This document shows, piece after piece, positions 9,403 through 17,864 of a stretch of DNA of 64,000 bases. The stretch covers positions 30,765-94,764 of the forward strand of contig QZDX01000018.1 of NCBI GenBank assembly GCA_009917555.1. Reading direction: 5' to 3'. Made by a program: the position numbers and the translations under genes. Below the pieces are notes generated by a model, which saw nothing but the letters and a program-made list of their open reading frames with translations, searched no databases and was not told the DNA's origin. Position 1 is the first letter of the stretch. Each line of letters starts with the position of its first letter. This DNA is from a bacterium 1XD21-13. GTDB lineage: Bacteria > Bacillota > Clostridia > Lachnospirales > Lachnospiraceae.

Positions 9403-9695
9403 AAGATTTAGGAATCAGACAGGGAAGCGCCGCCTTTGCCGTTCCGGTGGTTGTTATGCCGGATGCGGTGTATGTCCACAAGGATATACAGAAGGTGGAG
9501 CCGCAGGAGGGAATGGAGAACGCCGGGGACGTGTACCAGTATCACGAATTTGTATATGAACCTGACGAATACATTCAGCTGATCGGAAGTGAAAACGACA
9601 CACTGAAAAAGAATCTGTCCAGTATGTCGGAAGAACTGACCAGCACACAGATGGCATTGACAGAAGTTTTTGAAATGATAGGGGGTGCAGAATAA
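9399..9695 (+). CDS. Small phage protein after DGR reverse transcriptase
   Basis: A 98-residue acidic protein whose ATG overlaps the reverse transcriptase stop (ATGA). The C-terminal half (QLIGSENDTLKKNLSSMSEELTSTQMALTEVFEMI) is a likely coiled coil. Similar small proteins lie in front of XkdX/CD1375-type genes in Firmicute phages, so it is probably a tail-operon protein. It lacks the length, basic charge and four-helix pattern of the DGR accessory protein Avd, although its position would fit. Function unknown. Confidence 0.6.
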   Translation: MKDLGIRQGSAAFAVPVVVMPDAVYVHKDIQKVEPQEGMENAGDVYQYHEFVYEPDEYIQLIGSENDTLKKNLSSMSEELTSTQMALTEVFEMIGGAE

Positions 9696-9814
9696 TGAGC
9701 ATGATGGCAAAGGTTTATGCTGACCTGATCCGCAAGGGTAAAAAGACGGTCAAGGACGTTCCCAAAAGTTTGCAGAAGGAAGTCAAGGCGCTGCTGGCGG
9801 GTGACACAAAATGA
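9695..9814 (+). CDS. CD1375-like small phage protein, copy 1
   Basis: A 39-residue protein starting MSMMAKVYADLIRKGKKTV. The MAKVYADLIRKGxKTxxDVP pattern is typical of the CD1375 family of very short phage tail-operon proteins of unknown role. Its ATG overlaps the stop of the preceding gene. Confidence 0.7.
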   Translation: MSMMAKVYADLIRKGKKTVKDVPKSLQKEVKALLAGDTK

Positions 9815-9864
9815 TCCTGCTGGAAGTCCTGCTTTATTTCATACTGGGAAAGGGGGTGGATAAT

Positions 9865-9993
9865 ATGGCAATCGTTTATGCGCTGCTGATCATCAAAGGC
9901 AAGAAAACCTATGGTGATGTTCCGGCAAAGCTGAAAGAACAGGTCAAGGAAGTTCTGATTGACATGGAAGTGCCTGAACTGGCCGCAGATTGA
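9865..9993 (+). CDS. CD1375-like small phage protein, copy 2
   Basis: A 42-residue protein, MAIVYALLIIKGKKTYGDVP at the N-terminus, paralogous to the previous gene. An in-frame start at 9811 exists, but ATG 9865 has GGGGGTGG at good spacing and gives the family-like N-terminus. Tandem pairs like this are often found just before holin genes. Confidence 0.7.
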   Translation: MAIVYALLIIKGKKTYGDVPAKLKEQVKEVLIDMEVPELAAD

Positions 9994-10033
9994 TTTTTTC
10001 AGCTACATGGACAAATTATCAAAGACACACGTT

Positions 10034-10080
10034 AAAGCACCTATATGACGTTATATGAGCGTCAGACGGGTGCTTTTTCC
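10034..10080 (+). terminator. Rho-independent terminator before lysis genes
   Basis: AAAGCACC (10034-10041) pairs with GGGTGCTTT (10068-10076) and continues into a T run. An inner GACG/CGTC helix lies between them. It separates the tail/DGR block from the lysis genes. Confidence 0.8.
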
Positions 10081-10103
10081 GTGTGCAGAAAGGATGGAAA
10101 GAC

Positions 10104-10532
10104 ATGAAAATGAAACTTTTAACTTTTATCGGTGTAGTTGGAAGCTGGATCGCTTCCCTGTTCGGGGGCTGGGATGCCGCACTGGTGACGCTGCTGATCT
10201 TCATGGGAATTGATTATGTGACAGGTCTGATCGTTGCCGGGGTATTTAAGGCCAGCGAAAAGACAGAGAACGGCGCACTGGAAAGCACAGCAGGATGGAA
10301 AGGTCTTTGCAGAAAAGGCGTGACCTTGCTTGTGGTTTTGGTGGCGTGTCGGCTGGATCTGGTCATGGGTTCCAACTTTATCAGGGATGCCGTGGTGATC
10401 GCATTTATCGCAAATGAAACTATTTCAATTATCGAAAATGCCGGTCTTATGGGGATCCCCATTCCCGCAGTTATCACAAAGGCCATCGAAGTGCTGAAAA
10501 GCAAAGCAGAAAGTGAAGGTGATCACCAGTGA
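10104..10532 (+). CDS. Phage holin (toxin-secretion / phage-lysis family)
   Basis: A 142-residue membrane protein with four hydrophobic stretches: LLTFIGVVGSWIASLF, ALVTLLIFMGIDYVTGLIVAGV, a third at GVTLLVVLVACRL and a fourth around AVVIAFIANETISIIENAG. The motif DYVTGLIVA and the ETISIIENAGLMGIPIP segment mark the holin_4 family. ATG 10104 is chosen over GTG 10083 because AAAGGA precedes it. It makes membrane lesions that release the endolysin encoded next, with which it overlaps. Confidence 0.9.
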   Translation: MKMKLLTFIGVVGSWIASLFGGWDAALVTLLIFMGIDYVTGLIVAGVFKASEKTENGALESTAGWKGLCRKGVTLLVVLVACRLDLVMGSNFIRDAVVIAFIANETISIIENAGLMGIPIPAVITKAIEVLKSKAESEGDHQ

Positions 10533-11878
10533 AGATCGTTGAACATTTCCTGACAAGGAACCGCTGTTATCAGGCAGCAAAGCAGAATACAAAGGGCGGC
10601 TTAATGCTTCATAGCGTGGGCTGCCCGCAGCCTTCCGCACAGGTATTTGTGAACAGCTGGAACAGTGCTGACAAGTCTGTGTGTGTTCATGCGTTCATTG
10701 ACGCAAATACCGGGGACGTGTACCAAACTTTGCCGTGGGAATACTGGGGACGGCATTGTGGATCCGGGCCAAACGGATCCGGCAATAATACGCATATCGG
10801 TGTTGAAATGTGTGAACCGGCCTGTATCAGATACACGGGCGGCGCACGTTTTACCTGTTCCAATGTAGAGGAAGCACGGGCCGCAGTCAGGCGCACATAT
10901 GAAAGCGCCGTTCAGTTGTTTGCTGAACTATGTGAACGGTTCAGGCTTGATCCGCTGACCGATGGGGTTATTCTTTCCCACGAAGAAGGACACAAACGAG
11001 GGATTGCCAGCAATCACGGCGATCCGGTTCATTTATGGAATCAGCTGAACATGGGGTATACTATGGACGGATTCAGGAAAGCGATCAAGGCCGCTATGGG
11101 TTCCCCGGTTGCACCGTCTGTCACACAGATCACTGGTGCGGCACAGGCTACAGCTGATCAGATGCGGGCCTATGTCAAAGCAAAAAATCCGGCTGTGGCA
11201 CAGTCAGTCATTGACATGATACCTTTGTACCTGTCAGAAGGTGCAACAGAAGGGATCCGGGGTGATCTTGCCTTTGCACAGTCCTGTCTTGAAACAGGGA
11301 ATTTCACTTTCAAGGGTTCTGCTGTTACACTGGATCAGAATAATTTCTGCGGTATGGGTGTAACCAGTAACGGCATGAAGGGTAATTCTTTTGACACGCC
11401 GCAGAACGGCATCCGGGCGCAGATCCAGCATTTGAAAGCGTATGCAAATACTGAACCGCTGGTAAATCCGGTTATTGATCCCCGGTTCAAGTATGTGTCC
11501 CGTGGCTGTGCGCCTTGTGTGGAATGGCTGGGGATTCAGGAAAACCCACACGGTAAAGGCTGGGCTGCGGGGGCTGGGTATGGTGGAAAGATTTTGACTA
11601 TACTGACAGCAATCACCGGTACACAGGCGGCTGCACCTGAACCTGCATCCCCCTTCCCCGTTGTTCCTTTTCTGGTCAGAGTTATCATCCCGGATCTGAA
11701 TATCAGAACAAGCCCCGGTTCCGCAGATAACAGCAATTTGTCAGGCAAGTACACGGGCATCGGAACCTTCACTATTGTGGAAATTTCCGGCAGTTGGGGC
11801 CTGCTGAAATCATACCGGGAAAAGCGCAACGGATGGATCTATTTGGGGAACCCTAACTACTGTGAAATCTGTTCCTAA
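10529..11878 (+). CDS. Phage endolysin: amidase, glucosaminidase and SH3 domains
   Basis: A 449-residue modular lysin starting at GTG 10529 within the holin stop. Residues 1-190 are an amidase_2 (N-acetylmuramoyl-L-alanine amidase) domain: LHSVGCP, zinc-ligand-type residues, GVEMCEP and HEEGHKRG. Residues about 205-355 resemble a glucosaminidase-type domain (LAFAQSCLETGNFTF, NNFCGMG). Residues about 385-449 form an SH3-type wall-binding domain (DLNIRTSPGS ... GWIYLG). It cuts peptidoglycan at two bonds at the end of the phage cycle. It is the last recognisable prophage gene. Confidence 0.92.
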   Translation: MKIVEHFLTRNRCYQAAKQNTKGGLMLHSVGCPQPSAQVFVNSWNSADKSVCVHAFIDANTGDVYQTLPWEYWGRHCGSGPNGSGNNTHIGVEMCEPACIRYTGGARFTCSNVEEARAAVRRTYESAVQLFAELCERFRLDPLTDGVILSHEEGHKRGIASNHGDPVHLWNQLNMGYTMDGFRKAIKAAMGSPVAPSVTQITGAAQATADQMRAYVKAKNPAVAQSVIDMIPLYLSEGATEGIRGDLAFAQSCLETGNFTFKGSAVTLDQNNFCGMGVTSNGMKGNSFDTPQNGIRAQIQHLKAYANTEPLVNPVIDPRFKYVSRGCAPCVEWLGIQENPHGKGWAAGAGYGGKILTILTAITGTQAAAPEPASPFPVVPFLVRVIIPDLNIRTSPGSADNSNLSGKYTGIGTFTIVEISGSWGLLKSYREKRNGWIYLGNPNYCEICS

Positions 11879-12085
11879 TTTGTTACTAATTGAGGGGATT
11901 TTGACAGATTTAGTTAGCGTGTAAAGACTGAACTTTTCCCATAAATACAGTGTTTGCGCTATGTTGTACTGAACCCTTTTTTGTGATTTTATAATTTATA
12001 GAAGTCGCTCAGGAACGCCGCAAATTTACTTTTCCGGATGACGATTGTCAGACAGTTCCCCGCATTGTTGCGCTGAGTGCAGATT
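11879..12085. other. Prophage right boundary region, no gene
   Basis: About 200 bases between the lysin and the first host-type gene on the other strand. No tRNA or repeated core is visible. The attachment site probably lies in or near here, but cannot be fixed without the left end of the prophage. Confidence 0.4.
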
Positions 12086-13054
12086 TTACACATACCGATT
12101 CACAATATTAGCCACACTTCCCAGATACATGCCGCCAAACAGATTCAAGTGATTCAGAAGATGGTATAAATGATACAGATCCTTCCGCTCGCCAAATCCT
12201 TTGTCAATGGGATTGACCTCATGGTAGGCAGAGTAGAAGGTGGATGGAAAACTCCCGAACAGCTGCGTCATAGCCAAATCGGTTTCAAAATCTCCCACAT
12301 AAACGGCAGGGTCCAGAATCCATGCCTTTCCGTCCGGTCCGCGTAAGACATTCCCGCTCCACAGATCCCCGTGGAGCAGGGAGGGAAATTCCGGCTCTCT
12401 TAAGTAGGAATCCAGATGGTCAAGAAGGAAAGCCAGTTTCTTCCGCATCCTGGAATCCAGGCGGGAGCCGGCCATTTTTATCTGGGGCAGAAGCCGGCAT
12501 TCCCGGTAAAAATCAATCCATTTTTCCATTGGACGATTCCTTTGAGGACTGGCGCCGATAAAATTATCCTCAAGGAATCCGTACCAAAAGGAACGAAGTT
12601 CATCTGCGCCGTTCATTCCAAATGGAGATGAATTACCTTGTCTCTTTTGAGAAGCATTTGACCAATATGGTTCATTTTCCCGGAGGGGAACGGCTTTATG
12701 AAGACCGGCGAGCTGGTGTCCAAAGGTCTCCCAATAATTCCTGGCAGGCGGTGCGCTTTCCACATATTCTAAAAGGAGAAAGGAGATTCCTTTTTGCTCA
12801 TCCATCCCTGCTCCCAGCACTTTAGGTACGCCAATGGCCCTTATGTCCCTCAGAGCAAGGAGCCCGTGGGATTCCGTTATAAAAAACTTCCAATTGCCTA
12901 TGGAATTTGTCTTTGCAAAAACCTTTTCCCCAGTAGACAGAGTGATTCCATAGGCATCATTGATGTCGCCTCCGTGAACACGGTCTGTCTTGAGGATTTC
13001 CGCATCATTTCCAAAAACAGAATGGATGGCGTCAGCCAAAGAATGATACATCAT
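12086..13054 (-). CDS. Fructosamine/ketosamine-3-kinase family protein
   Basis: A 322-residue protein with the fructosamine kinase signature: VFAKTN as the nucleotide-binding lysine strand, HGDLWSGNVL as the catalytic loop and WILDPAVYVGD as the metal-binding DPA motif. The family phosphorylates sugar amines on glycated proteins or amino acids, which leads to deglycation. GGGGAGGAAA precedes ATG 13054; a second ATG at 13051 is equally possible. It stands alone next to the prophage end. Confidence 0.88.
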   Translation of the reverse strand: MMYHSLADAIHSVFGNDAEILKTDRVHGGDINDAYGITLSTGEKVFAKTNSIGNWKFFITESHGLLALRDIRAIGVPKVLGAGMDEQKGISFLLLEYVESAPPARNYWETFGHQLAGLHKAVPLRENEPYWSNASQKRQGNSSPFGMNGADELRSFWYGFLEDNFIGASPQRNRPMEKWIDFYRECRLLPQIKMAGSRLDSRMRKKLAFLLDHLDSYLREPEFPSLLHGDLWSGNVLRGPDGKAWILDPAVYVGDFETDLAMTQLFGSFPSTFYSAYHEVNPIDKGFGERKDLYHLYHLLNHLNLFGGMYLGSVANIVNRYV

Positions 13055-13135
13055 TTTCCTCCCCTGTTTTTTCCCAATACAAGGAGCAATGGAATAATTG
13101 CTTCATTACTAAGAGTTTGAATACAGTCCCACTGC

Positions 13136-15238
13136 CTAATTCGCAAATGGCGTCATGCCAAGGACGCCTAAATCATCGCAATCAATAATGTAGGTATCCT
13201 CCGTGAGATAATTCTGCCACCCCTTCGAATTGTAATAGGTGATGGAGCTGGTATTCAGTGCCTTATTATCCAGCAGCGCATTTGCATTGTCTACAAAAAC
13301 ACTGGGATTATTCCAGTCGGCAGACAGCCCCGTTGTTTCAATGAGGAAATATTGTCCTGTACCGCTTTTATCATTTCCTCTTCCGTTCCAAACCTCTACC
13401 GCGACCTGTGTGTGGCCTGGCGGGAAGACCAGAAATACATGCATTCCTGCACTCTGCAGGGCGCTTGCCACCACCAGAGAGGTTTCAATGCATAAACCAC
13501 TTTTTTGCTTCAGCACATCCTCCGGAAACAGGATATGCTGATTGCTGCCACTGATGGAGAATGGGTCCATATTATATCGGACGCCTGATTCGTACAGGGC
13601 CCTCATGATTCCCGCAGCCTGCAGATAGGTTCCCACAAAATGATTATTCCACGCGGTATGCTGATACCCAACAAAGGATTCCATCTCGCCGTTGGTCATA
13701 CTGGTTATTTCATCGATGGCCTGTCGCTTTAGATTCGATATGGCTGAGGCTTCCGGCGTCAGGAAGCATAAAATGTTATCCTTTGTAGCAAGACCGTACT
13801 CGTCACTGTACCATTCAAAGTCGTATTTGCTTTTGATTGTGACAGGAAATGTCTTAGCCTCGATCAGAGATCCGTCCTTGTCAGAAATGGTAACCTTTAT
13901 CTGGGCATCCTTGGCTGTGGACAGGTTCAAATCTCCTGTCAGTGCGGGCGGCTTGATATAAATTGCTTTGTAGGCAGAATCCAGGGTAAAGGTCTCCTTA
14001 TAATTCTGTGTAAATCCGGGGATTTCGGCCTCCACCAAAATCGTTCTGGTGCCGCTGACACATCCGGTCTTTACCACCAGAAATGCATCATAGGAATTGT
14101 ACAGAGAGGGATATATGGTATCTATGGCATCATAATTTAAAAGAATACGTCCTGTACGAATATATTCAAACTCATACTCGCTGCGCTCTGTTTCTTCCAG
14201 ATCCCCATAGGCATGTATTTCTTTCGCAAGGGCTGTAGCTATGTCCCTCTGATAGACACTGTGCTCCATTTCGCCTTCCAGGGCATCCAGAAATTCACCG
14301 TACTGAATTTCATCGACCATATCAAACCTGGCTGACATATTTAAGGCAGACTGGAGCCTTAAGGGATCGTTATACTGCTCTGAATAATTCAATTTTTTAC
14401 AAATACTGTCATTCAAATCCAGGGTCTCCCCGTAGCGCTTCCACTGGCTTTCCAGACAGGGAGGGCAGGAAGTGATTGCCGTATATCCCTCCTTGCATTC
14501 CTGGTACCATGCGTTCAGGGCATTCCGGTATTCCGCCATGGAGGTATAATCCTCCCTCTGGGGCCGGAAGAAAAGAGCCCTGTCACCCAATTCAAAATAA
14601 TCTGCCATAAAGGTCCATATTTCAAAGAAAGATTTCTGGGATTCAGACACCATGCTGAAATATTCATCCTTGGCATTTTTCAGGGTTATATCCGGAATGT
14701 TGACGGCATTTGCCTGGTCCTGGAGGGCGGATAAATCTGAGCAGAGCTGTTCCCAAAGAACAGCGTATTCTCCGAATTTCCCCTCATAATATTCTTCATC
14801 CTGCAAGGCCTCCATCTTGTCGTAGACCTTGGACAACGCTTCCTCCGACTGGTCAATATATCCAATCAATACATTCATGGAGGCCTGTGAAATGGCTTGA
14901 TCCGTCAGCTCATTGTTTTCCTTCAGGGGCGTCATGGTCGTGTCTGCCTCGGCATCCTCCGATGACCGGGAGGCTCCCCCAAGGAAAGCTGCGAAGGCAA
15001 CCACCAGGACCAAGACTGCGGCCATAGCCAGGATCAGTGCTTTCTTGTTCCCGCCTTTTTTTGCTTTCGCTGCGGCATGTACCATAGTGCTGTCATGATA
15101 TTCCACAATGGCATTTGGCTGGATACCGGATATGACTTCCGCTTCACCGGCAGTTTGATCCTGCCTTTTCCCGCATTCGTTGCAGAATACATCATCATCC
15201 TCTAAAACTTCTCCGCAAAATATGCACCTCTTACTCAT
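13136..15238 (-). CDS. Zinc-ribbon, single-pass membrane, transglutaminase-like protein
   Basis: A 700-residue protein. Start 15238 (MSKRCIFCGE) has GAGGGGGA upstream; the open frame runs further but overlaps the TIR gene. Residues 1-24 form a CxxC...CxxC zinc ribbon, and residues about 66-88 are one membrane helix, so most of the chain is probably extracytoplasmic. Around residue 584 begins a transglutaminase-like core: GLCIETSLVVASALQSAG (Cys), PPGHTQVAVEVW (His) and FLIETTG (acidic residue). It could be a peptidase or crosslinking-type enzyme. It follows the TIR gene by 14 bp, so the two probably act together. Function unknown. Confidence 0.75.
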   Translation of the reverse strand: MSKRCIFCGEVLEDDDVFCNECGKRQDQTAGEAEVISGIQPNAIVEYHDSTMVHAAAKAKKGGNKKALILAMAAVLVLVVAFAAFLGGASRSSEDAEADTTMTPLKENNELTDQAISQASMNVLIGYIDQSEEALSKVYDKMEALQDEEYYEGKFGEYAVLWEQLCSDLSALQDQANAVNIPDITLKNAKDEYFSMVSESQKSFFEIWTFMADYFELGDRALFFRPQREDYTSMAEYRNALNAWYQECKEGYTAITSCPPCLESQWKRYGETLDLNDSICKKLNYSEQYNDPLRLQSALNMSARFDMVDEIQYGEFLDALEGEMEHSVYQRDIATALAKEIHAYGDLEETERSEYEFEYIRTGRILLNYDAIDTIYPSLYNSYDAFLVVKTGCVSGTRTILVEAEIPGFTQNYKETFTLDSAYKAIYIKPPALTGDLNLSTAKDAQIKVTISDKDGSLIEAKTFPVTIKSKYDFEWYSDEYGLATKDNILCFLTPEASAISNLKRQAIDEITSMTNGEMESFVGYQHTAWNNHFVGTYLQAAGIMRALYESGVRYNMDPFSISGSNQHILFPEDVLKQKSGLCIETSLVVASALQSAGMHVFLVFPPGHTQVAVEVWNGRGNDKSGTGQYFLIETTGLSADWNNPSVFVDNANALLDNKALNTSSITYYNSKGWQNYLTEDTYIIDCDDLGVLGMTPFAN

Positions 15239-15252
15239 ATGCTCCCCCTCGT

Positions 15253-16461
15253 TTAGTTTAATTTTGCTCCGCAATTGGAGCAGAACTTTTTCCCTGATTT
15301 TGATATAGTTCCGCACTGCTTACACACCGGATCGGAGCTGACAAGAGATCCGTATTTCGCATAAAATCGCTTGCCCAGGCTGTTTATCTTATTGTAAGCT
15401 GAGAAAACATTTTTCTCCTGGGGTGCAGATTCACGCACATGCTGGGTATGTGTCTCTTCCATGCGTGGCTCTTGGGTATGTGTCTCATCTGCCTGTGTCC
15501 CCACAGCAGAAGTCTCCCTGGTAGATGTCTCACTAGCAGAGGTTTCCATAACAGGTGCTTCTGCCTTGAAAGTCTCTCTGGTATATAACTCTCCAATAAG
15601 AGCTTCCCCAAGAGGCACCTCCTTGGCAGGCATCTCTCCAACATTTGCCTCCCTAATATAGAGATCCCTGGCAGGCTGCTCAGCTGGCGCAGTTTTGCCC
15701 AGCCTTTGCTTAGTTTCCTGCTTTAACTCATCCAGAGCAGCCAGCTTAATGGAATTATTTTTATCGTTGGTAAAGTTGTCCGCCAAAAGCTCTGCACATG
15801 CTTCCACGCTCTCAAAGAGCTGAATATTTGGCATATCCTTGTTATTGGAAAAGATCAGATCGTACATATTGATCACAACATCATGCTTATCATGAATGTC
15901 ATCCAAAAGCTCCCGCACAGAATCTGCATCCCCGAAAGCATGAAAACAACTGTCCAAGATAAACTTTTGCAGCACCGTGTATTCCGGAGGGGATATCTCT
16001 ACCCGCTCGCTGGTGCTCTCCCGGCGAACCTCATCCTGATAGATATAAGTAGACATCTGCTGCAGGGTACTCAGCTCTGGCTCCAGAGCCACATAAAATA
16101 CCGGCAACAGCTTTCCGGCATGCTTACGCATCCTATTGGTACGGTTTGCCATCTGTTCCACCAAACAGGCATAGCTGCGCATATAGTTAATGCTCAGGAA
16201 AGTGATAATCCCCTTGCAGCCACTATCCCGAAACAGTCTATCCTGAAAATTTTTCAGCCAGCTGGAGGATTGATTTTCCATAAATTCAATATCAATATAC
16301 ACATTGATCCCTTTGGACCGCAAAGCCATAACACAGGGATATACCTTATCCCAATCCAGACTGGAATAGCTGACAAACACATAATCCTTATCCGGTATCC
16401 AGCCATTCCGCAGCTGCCATTTGTAATCCTTTTCATTTAAGCTCTGATCTGCCCCCATCAT
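15253..16461 (-). CDS. TIR-domain protein with C-terminal zinc ribbon
   Basis: A 402-residue protein. Residues 26 to about 150 form a TIR domain: YVFVSYSSLDWDKVYP at box 1, then GINVYID, a SxxWLKNFQ helix, GIITFLSINYMRS and CLVEQ. Residues about 270-360 are a low-complexity E/T/S-rich repeat linker (METSASETSTRETS). Residues 379-402 form a CxxC...CxxC zinc ribbon like the one in the next gene. AAGGGG precedes ATG. Bacterial TIR domains are often NADases or signal-makers in conflict systems, but activity here is not shown. Confidence 0.8.
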   Translation of the reverse strand: MMGADQSLNEKDYKWQLRNGWIPDKDYVFVSYSSLDWDKVYPCVMALRSKGINVYIDIEFMENQSSSWLKNFQDRLFRDSGCKGIITFLSINYMRSYACLVEQMANRTNRMRKHAGKLLPVFYVALEPELSTLQQMSTYIYQDEVRRESTSERVEISPPEYTVLQKFILDSCFHAFGDADSVRELLDDIHDKHDVVINMYDLIFSNNKDMPNIQLFESVEACAELLADNFTNDKNNSIKLAALDELKQETKQRLGKTAPAEQPARDLYIREANVGEMPAKEVPLGEALIGELYTRETFKAEAPVMETSASETSTRETSAVGTQADETHTQEPRMEETHTQHVRESAPQEKNVFSAYNKINSLGKRFYAKYGSLVSSDPVCKQCGTISKSGKKFCSNCGAKLN

Positions 16462-16638
16462 TTCAGCCCCTTCTTCTGTATTGATACGGCGGAAGCTATC
16501 GGCATTCTGCCCTACGAAAATCCGCTCAAAATATACTTAATATTACCAAATTTTCCATTATTATGCAAGCAAAGCCGGTACGAGTTCCCAGTAACCTCTT
16601 CCAGAAATAATTCAAATGAAAAACTTTTGAAATAACAG

Positions 16639-16666
16639 TTGACAATTGTTGAAATTGTGGTATTAT
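16639..16666 (+). promoter_or_regulatory. Sigma-A promoter of hexitol/ketose operon
   Basis: TTGACA (16639-16644), 16-base spacer, TATTAT (16661-16666). It points to the kinase gene, with the operator-like inverted repeat just downstream. Confidence 0.8.
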
Positions 16667-16679
16667 AAAATTAAAGTTG

Positions 16680-16709
16680 TTGAAACAACAATATATACTG
16701 TTGTTTCAA
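16680..16709 (+). promoter_or_regulatory. Operator-like perfect inverted repeat
   Basis: TTGAAACAACA (16680-16690), 8-base spacer, TGTTGTTTCAA (16699-16709). It lies just after the -10 box and before the kinase ribosome binding site, the normal place for a repressor site. The local DeoR-family regulator at 19236 is the obvious candidate binder. Related TTGTTGAA strings occur within the promoter and again near 17811. Confidence 0.7.
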
Positions 16710-16732
16710 AAGAACGAAAAGGAGGTTTTACC

Positions 16733-17665
16733 ATGATCTATACCGTCACGCTGAATCCGGCCCTGGACAAAACCGTAGAGATTCCATCCCTGACCGTAGA
16801 CAGTGTCAACCGCATCACCACCATGCGGACCGATCCGGGCGGAAAGGGCATCAACGTGTCCAAAGTCATTAAGAGCCTGGGAGGAAAAAGTATTGCCACC
16901 GGCATCCTGGGTGGCTCCACCGGCCGAGCCATCTCCACCGCCCTGGAAGCCATGGGCATCCAAACCGGCTTCTGGTTCGTAGAGGGCGAGACCCGAACCA
17001 ACCTAAAGGTCATCGACCCGGTGAACCACACCAACACCGACCTGAACGAGCCCGGCATCACCGTATCCGAAGAAATATTGAACGGACTTTTGCAGGAGCT
17101 TCTTTTGGAAGTCAGCGAGGGCGACATCGTAGTACTGTCCGGCAGCCTGCCAAAGGGCTCCCCAAAGGACACCTACGCCGCCTGGGTGAGAGCCTGCAAA
17201 AAAGCCGGAGCAAAGGTAATCCTGGACGCAGACGGAGAACTGCTGGCCGAGGGCCTGGGAGCATCCCCCTACCTCATCAAGCCCAACAACCACGAGCTGT
17301 CAGCCCTCATGGGAGAAAAGCTTGACACACCGGAGGAGTTAGAGAAAGCCGCCCGAACCCTCATGGAAAAACACAACATAGCAAAAATCGTAGTATCCAT
17401 GGGAGGCGCCGGAGCCCTGTACATCACCGAAAAAGAAACCCTCTACGCCGAGGGCCTAAAAGTCCCGGTAAAAAGCACCGTAGGAGCCGGCGACAGCGTC
17501 GTAGCCGCTTTAGCCGTATCCGAAGAATCCGGCAAAACCCTGGAAGAAACCGTCCGCCTCTCCACCGCCTGCGGCGCCGCCAACGTCATGTGCAGCGGAA
17601 CCCAGGCCGCCGAGTACGAGGTCATCAAAAGCCTTTTACCTAAAGTCGTATACCACAGGCTATAA
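16733..17665 (+). CDS. fruK: 1-phosphofructokinase-like PfkB sugar kinase
   Basis: A 310-residue PfkB-family kinase from ATG 16733 (AAGGAGG upstream). TVTLNPALDKT at the N-terminus, PGGKGINVSKVIKSLGG in the sugar site and STVGAGDSVVAALA with the catalytic Asp are all present. It most likely phosphorylates a ketohexose-1-phosphate such as fructose-1-phosphate at C6, although tagatose-6-phosphate kinases look similar. It is the first gene of a locus with a SorE-like dehydrogenase and an MtlA-type PTS. Third codon positions are very C/A rich, unlike most other genes here. Confidence 0.82.
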   Translation: MIYTVTLNPALDKTVEIPSLTVDSVNRITTMRTDPGGKGINVSKVIKSLGGKSIATGILGGSTGRAISTALEAMGIQTGFWFVEGETRTNLKVIDPVNHTNTDLNEPGITVSEEILNGLLQELLLEVSEGDIVVLSGSLPKGSPKDTYAAWVRACKKAGAKVILDADGELLAEGLGASPYLIKPNNHELSALMGEKLDTPEELEKAARTLMEKHNIAKIVVSMGGAGALYITEKETLYAEGLKVPVKSTVGAGDSVVAALAVSEESGKTLEETVRLSTACGAANVMCSGTQAAEYEVIKSLLPKVVYHRL

Positions 17666-17696
17666 CCAACACCCTTTACCCCCCACGACCAGCCGC

Positions 17697-17772
17697 CAGG
17701 CAGAGACTTATCTACCTGCCAGGCGTGTTAGCTCTTCGAGCGGAGCAGGGCAGGTAGATAAGTCTCTGCCTG
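17697..17772 (+). repeat. Palindromic hairpin element 1 with conserved loop
   Basis: A perfect 24-bp inverted repeat (17697-17720 and 17749-17772) encloses a 28-base loop containing GCGTGTTAGCT, a small GCTC/GAGC hairpin and GCGGAGC. The loop matches that of the 31.9-kb element in reverse orientation, while most of the stem differs. It lies between the kinase and dehydrogenase genes and has no T run. It might act as a terminator or processing site, but the shared loop suggests a repeated element. Confidence 0.85.
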
Positions 17773-17864
17773 ACAGCGTCCGTTCTAAAAATTGTCACCT
17801 CAAAACAAACAAATTGTTGAACTTACAAATAAAATCAACTATCATAAAGAAAGGAGCTTTTATT

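Noticed and set aside
16478..16638. Second promoter for the TIR gene on the minus strand
   Set aside because: No convincing -35/-10 pair at proper spacing was visible, so none is annotated.
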